Assembly (NCBI GenBank): GCA_011109175.1 | Contig: RDEW01000069.1 | Location: 102,184-166,183, forward strand | Source: Dicyema japonicum | Lineage: Eukaryota > Dicyemida > Rhombozoa > Dicyemidae | DNA length: 64,000 bases | Direction of reading: 5' to 3' | Notes under the pieces: model-generated | Database searches by the model: none | What the model saw: only the letters and a program-made list of their open reading frames with translations | Told to the model about the DNA's origin: nothing | Program-made: the position numbers and the translations under genes | In this document: positions 60,862 through 64,000 of the stretch, in pieces | How positions within the stretch are numbered: position 1 is the stretch's first letter | Layout: every line of letters starts with the position of its first letter

Positions 60862-61110
60862 ATATGAGGATGTCTCACGCGTGGTTCAGTGACTCTTCTC
60901 AAATAAACCTTCTATTGGAATTTATTTTAGAGATGTCAAAGGCTTGGAAAAACTCAGGCTGGTCGTTCGCGACTCGGTCCTCCTGGCTTTCCGAGTGAAT
61001 ATGGGGATCGATGGCAGGGCTGCTTTTCACACGGGAGCGGACATTTCCCCACAGTCAGCGGTTGAACATGCTGTGCCTGCTACGAGGAGGAAGACATTTG
61101 AGACATAAGT
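60862..61110 (+). pseudogene. Diverged relic of the gag N-terminal domain
   Basis: Encodes [57 protein letters not shown] and AVEHAVPATRR, with an internal deletion and stop. It clearly diverges from the array copies, so it marks an older subfamily. What precedes it (ATTAAAGGAATTGACGAA) is not a histone tail, which may help show the ancestral 5' end. Confidence 0.75.
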
Positions 61111-62600
61111 TTTCAATGGGATAACAGACCGAATTCAAGAATATTCATATTTCAGAATTGTTAAGAATTTATAATTAATTTAATGATACAATCAAACTGT
61201 CTAAAAAAATTCAAAGAAAAAGAACATCCAGGAACCAGTAGCCATAACTCCATAGAATAATTTTATGGCCATCAATATCTTGGATGTCAAAAATGTAATC
61301 ATCATATACAAAAAAGGCTAACGTTATGAAATATGGAATTCAATATTAACTGAAAGTGTTAAAAAACCGATGTCTAGAGTATTATTAAGAACTTCAAAAA
61401 AAACACACATATCTGAAGAAAATTTATTCAATTATTTTTCTATTTCAGGTAAAAATTTAGTTGATGAGAATCAGTAAGTAAATATTATAATTGATGAAAT
61501 CCTCAGACACAGAAAAAAAATTTTCAGGAATTTATGTAACCAAAAGGATGATTTTTCAAATGCAAGTTAATGAATCTAAATACGCGTTTTAAATGATTAT
61601 GGGACGAATCCATGGCTAAAGTTGAACAGATTTGAATCTCCATATGAAGAGATAAGTAAAACTACTCAATTTTTGTCAAACATCCAATCGAGGTTTATTT
61701 AATTTTTTATAACAGATTAAGGCACGTTCAGGTTAGGTTAAAATAGTCAACATGAGTCGAGTCAATTAAATATAGCTTTAAAAAAATAAATTCTTTGATT
61801 CAAAATCAATTAATATTGATTGAATAACAGGAGGTGACATGTCTTTTGAAAGGTGAAATGTTACCAGCACTAGATGGGTAACCCGGGCAAGACGCGGCAG
61901 ACTTTGTAGCTGATTACAATCAAAGGTTATCTCCTTTATAAAAAGTATTTATTATATATATTTTTAGTACAGAAAAATCGTCGATAATAATTTGTATAAA
62001 ATCAAAAAGGTAGCCAGGATAAAGATGAAATAGGTTATGCAACGAAACCAATGCTCAAACAATAAAAATCGATAGTGAAGATTCAATATAGTTCGAATAA
62101 AATGAAGTAAATGTTATTTTTCTCTTCGAATTATATATTTTATTGGATTATTGATATAAACCAGGTGAAAAAAAGCTCAAAACTGCGGACAAGCAGACAA
62201 TTTGAGATCGATTGCATTCGACAGAGGAGATTAACTCTAAATATTGTTTTGAGTGTTCCCCATGCGGTGCTATAAACATGTTGGCTTTCGTGAAAGTACC
62301 TTAATAATAATAATAAATTGAATTACTGAAAATATTCTTGACATGATGCAGATCATAACAATTCGAACAAACAGACTAAAAAGAAATATTAACAAAAGAA
62401 TATTAATAGGGGGAAATCAAATAGTAAAAAATAATCCATATTCATAGGTTAACAAAATATAAAATATATATTAGACATTTTGATAACAACCTTCAACACT
62501 ATTTGATGAATCCAATTATATAATGTTTGACAATACAACAGACGAATATTGTAAAATGGAAAAAGACCTGACAGGATTACCCTTTTCCCCTTCACGTCTG
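61111..62600. other. AT-rich region without supported genes
   Basis: Scanned on both strands. Only short frames of low complexity, no repeat or RNA gene recognised. Confidence 0.35.
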
Positions 62601-62619
62601 GAAGATCTTTGGTCTGGGA

Positions 62620-62920
62620 AGCAACTTGTGTAGACACGTTCTCAAGCAAGAATATTTTCAAATCGGTTCAGACACCTGGAACGGCTGCTTCGACTGCGGA
62701 GAACCTACAAAATCAAAAATATTCTTGCCTCGGGGATCGCTACCGATTTACTCCTGTTGCGACCGAATCATCGGGAGCCGTCGGTCCAATGACGGCCGAG
62801 TTCTTGCGAGAACTCGGAGGATTGTTTGCCGGAAAGAAAAGGATATACGAGAGTGCTTATGGCTAAGACAAAAGATTGGAATAGCCATACTCCGAGGGAA
62901 CTCGTATACAATAAAATAAA
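62620..62920 (+). pseudogene. RT-family retroelement C-terminal fragment
   Basis: WEATCVDTFSSKNI, TAASTAENLQNQKYSCLGDR, FTPVATESSGAVGPMTAEFL and, after a stop and frame change, ECLWLRQKIGIAILRGNSYT. These are the terminal blocks of the invertebrate RT family (VWDATCVDT, AG-AAE-AE--K--KY, PVA-ET-G--GP-A--FL, QRI-IA-QRGN) in order. Confidence 0.7.
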
Positions 62921-63400
62921 AACAAGCAGTACACCACAAGAACGAGGTAAGTGCATGCTGATTAATATATAAGTGTATTCATAGGTTCGCCATATTATAA
63001 AACAATTTTTAAATTATATATGTATTAAATTAATTTAAAATAGTCACAATTTGACTTTAATTAATAATCCTACTATAATTTTTGTCGGTTAAGTGGATGA
63101 TACTCCTAATAGTTTCTAAGTTCAAACATTTTTCTTTTGTGAAAAATTTTGCCTTATTTAAAGTTAAAGCATCTTAGTTGTTAGATTAATAGTTAGGTTT
63201 AGATTCCAGTAAATTACAATAGAACGAACATAATAGTAACCCTGCTAAGTGACTACAAGCTATTAATATTTCTATATATAAAATGAGATTTTCTGTGTTC
63301 GTGGCCTCTGTATATCACGTTATGTCAACTTATAAACCAGATGATTATTTCATAAGTATTACAGACTCTTCCTTTTACACAGATCGTATTATGTTTCGGG
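62921..63400. other. AT-rich intergenic DNA
   Basis: No supported feature. Confidence 0.3.
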
Positions 63401-63720
63401 AATCGTCCAGCAATTCTTCGGAAAGATAGGGCGTGATGTCCATAACAGTACTACCGCTCCGCATTTGAGTCAGCAAATCTTCAGTCCAGGCCTGCTGGAG
63501 ATACTGACGCAGAATCTATCGTCGTCAATGTGATTCCCGACACGGGAGGGCATTGATCAAGCACCACTTCATTCGCAACTTCCAGTGACTAACAGGAATG
63601 TCGGTGTTGGTTTATTGGTTCAGAAGCCTCTCATATTTATTTTACATACGACTCTCTGCTCAGCAGCTTGACTTTCAAATGCTCATATCTCTGATCTCTG
63701 ACGACTCTGTTGGGAGTTGG
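63400..63720 (-). pseudogene. RT-family retroelement remnant
   Basis: GTGATGTCCATAACAGT, AGTCAGCAAATCTTCAGTCCA, TCCAGTGACT-ACAGGAA and GGTTCAGAAGCCTCTCATAT match, block by block, the minus-strand RT-family fragment at 1560-1800. No open frame. Confidence 0.55.
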
Positions 63721-63940
63721 AAAATTCCTAAACACACAACATTATTAGCTAACCATCAAAATTGGTGGCAATCACTCTCTTCCTTTTACAGGAATGTACC
63801 ACAGACTGATAATTATCCCTTTGTCTATAGTCAGCCACACATCATTTCCGTAAGTTGATTAGAGATAGAGATTAGATCTTTATCGGAAACCTTAATCTCA
63901 TGCATGTTTTTGATAATTATAGTTTCTAAAGTATTTTTAA

Positions 63941-63998
63941 ATCGACGAATCAAATGTAAATTCTTATATCTTCCAAAGGATAGCCCATCGACATAACT
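63941..63998 (+). repeat. Second copy of the exon-intron-exon segment of 56663-56723
   Basis: ATCGACGAATCAAAT, GTAAATTCTTATATCTT, CCAAAGGATAG and CCCATCGACATAACT recur with one 2-nt change in the putative intron. It is cut by the window end. Confidence 0.8.
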
Positions 63999-64000
63999 AT

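Noticed and set aside
1-64000. CRISPR arrays, operons, ribosome-binding sites, phage genes
   Set aside because: The window is clearly eukaryotic; no spaced short repeats or bacterial gene organisation.
1-64000. tRNA, 5S or snRNA genes
   Set aside because: No cloverleaf with A/B boxes or snRNA landmarks noticed by eye; a covariance-model scan would be needed to exclude them.

Overview
This is a metazoan nuclear window carrying a tandem histone gene array saturated with retrotransposons, flanked by ordinary gene-and-transposon DNA. Several flanking genes close into clean reading frames only when introns of about 21-30 nt are removed. The best case is a complete TVP23 homologue at 55249-55875 with introns of 25, 21, 24 and 29 nt. 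Introns this small, very divergent core histones, WDR7-, CFAP251- and acyl-CoA-synthetase-like genes, and an AT-rich background together suggest a ciliated animal with extremely short introns. A dicyemid mesozoan is my best guess (inference, not proven).

Layout. 1-13.8 kb: the 3' end of a WDR7-like gene, then a transposon graveyard. It holds fragments of one invertebrate RT family, Tigger/pogo-like and hAT-like transposases, a Myb/SANT-like gene family, hypothetical genes with tiny introns, and five separate two-copy tandem duplications. 13.8-54.2 kb: a histone array in units of about 3.5 kb before insertions. Gene order is H3(+), spacer, H2A(-), H2B(+), H4(+), with no H1. All six H2A copies are intact. 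Several H2B, H3 and H4 copies carry 1-nt indels, some of which look like homopolymer base-calling errors. 54.2-57 kb: CFAP251-like, TVP23, ACSL-like and one unrecognised gene. 57.5-64 kb: another copy of the array's retrotransposon, a diverged relic of it, and more RT-family debris.

The most interesting system is a non-LTR retrotransposon of the R1/jockey type (APE endonuclease plus RT, gag with three CCHC knuckles) that inserts into histone genes in the sense direction. Its gag body has no start codon near its 5' end. It is fused to the first 18-30 codons of a histone: H4 (27188, 32443, 47576, 53020), H2B (38479, 40310), or H3 plus H2B in series (14422). Three of these junction types are in frame. 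In the H4 and H2B insertions the tail-encoding segment is present again downstream of the element as a roughly 75-150 bp target duplication, so a complete histone ORF follows the element. The element therefore appears to borrow a histone promoter, start codon and basic tail while regenerating the host ORF. Four copies are ORF1-only half-LINEs. One near-full-length copy (40303-44649) has ORF1 and ORF2 overlapping at TGATG.

A second, related element sits in the H2A leader in the H2A sense (20184-22956), and each intergenic spacer carries a fossil RT segment. The histone promoters share a TTGTGCTTCC-GGAAAA motif. The H2A/H2B promoter is a near-perfect inverted repeat. No canonical histone 3' stem-loop is visible, and AATAAA signals follow the genes instead.
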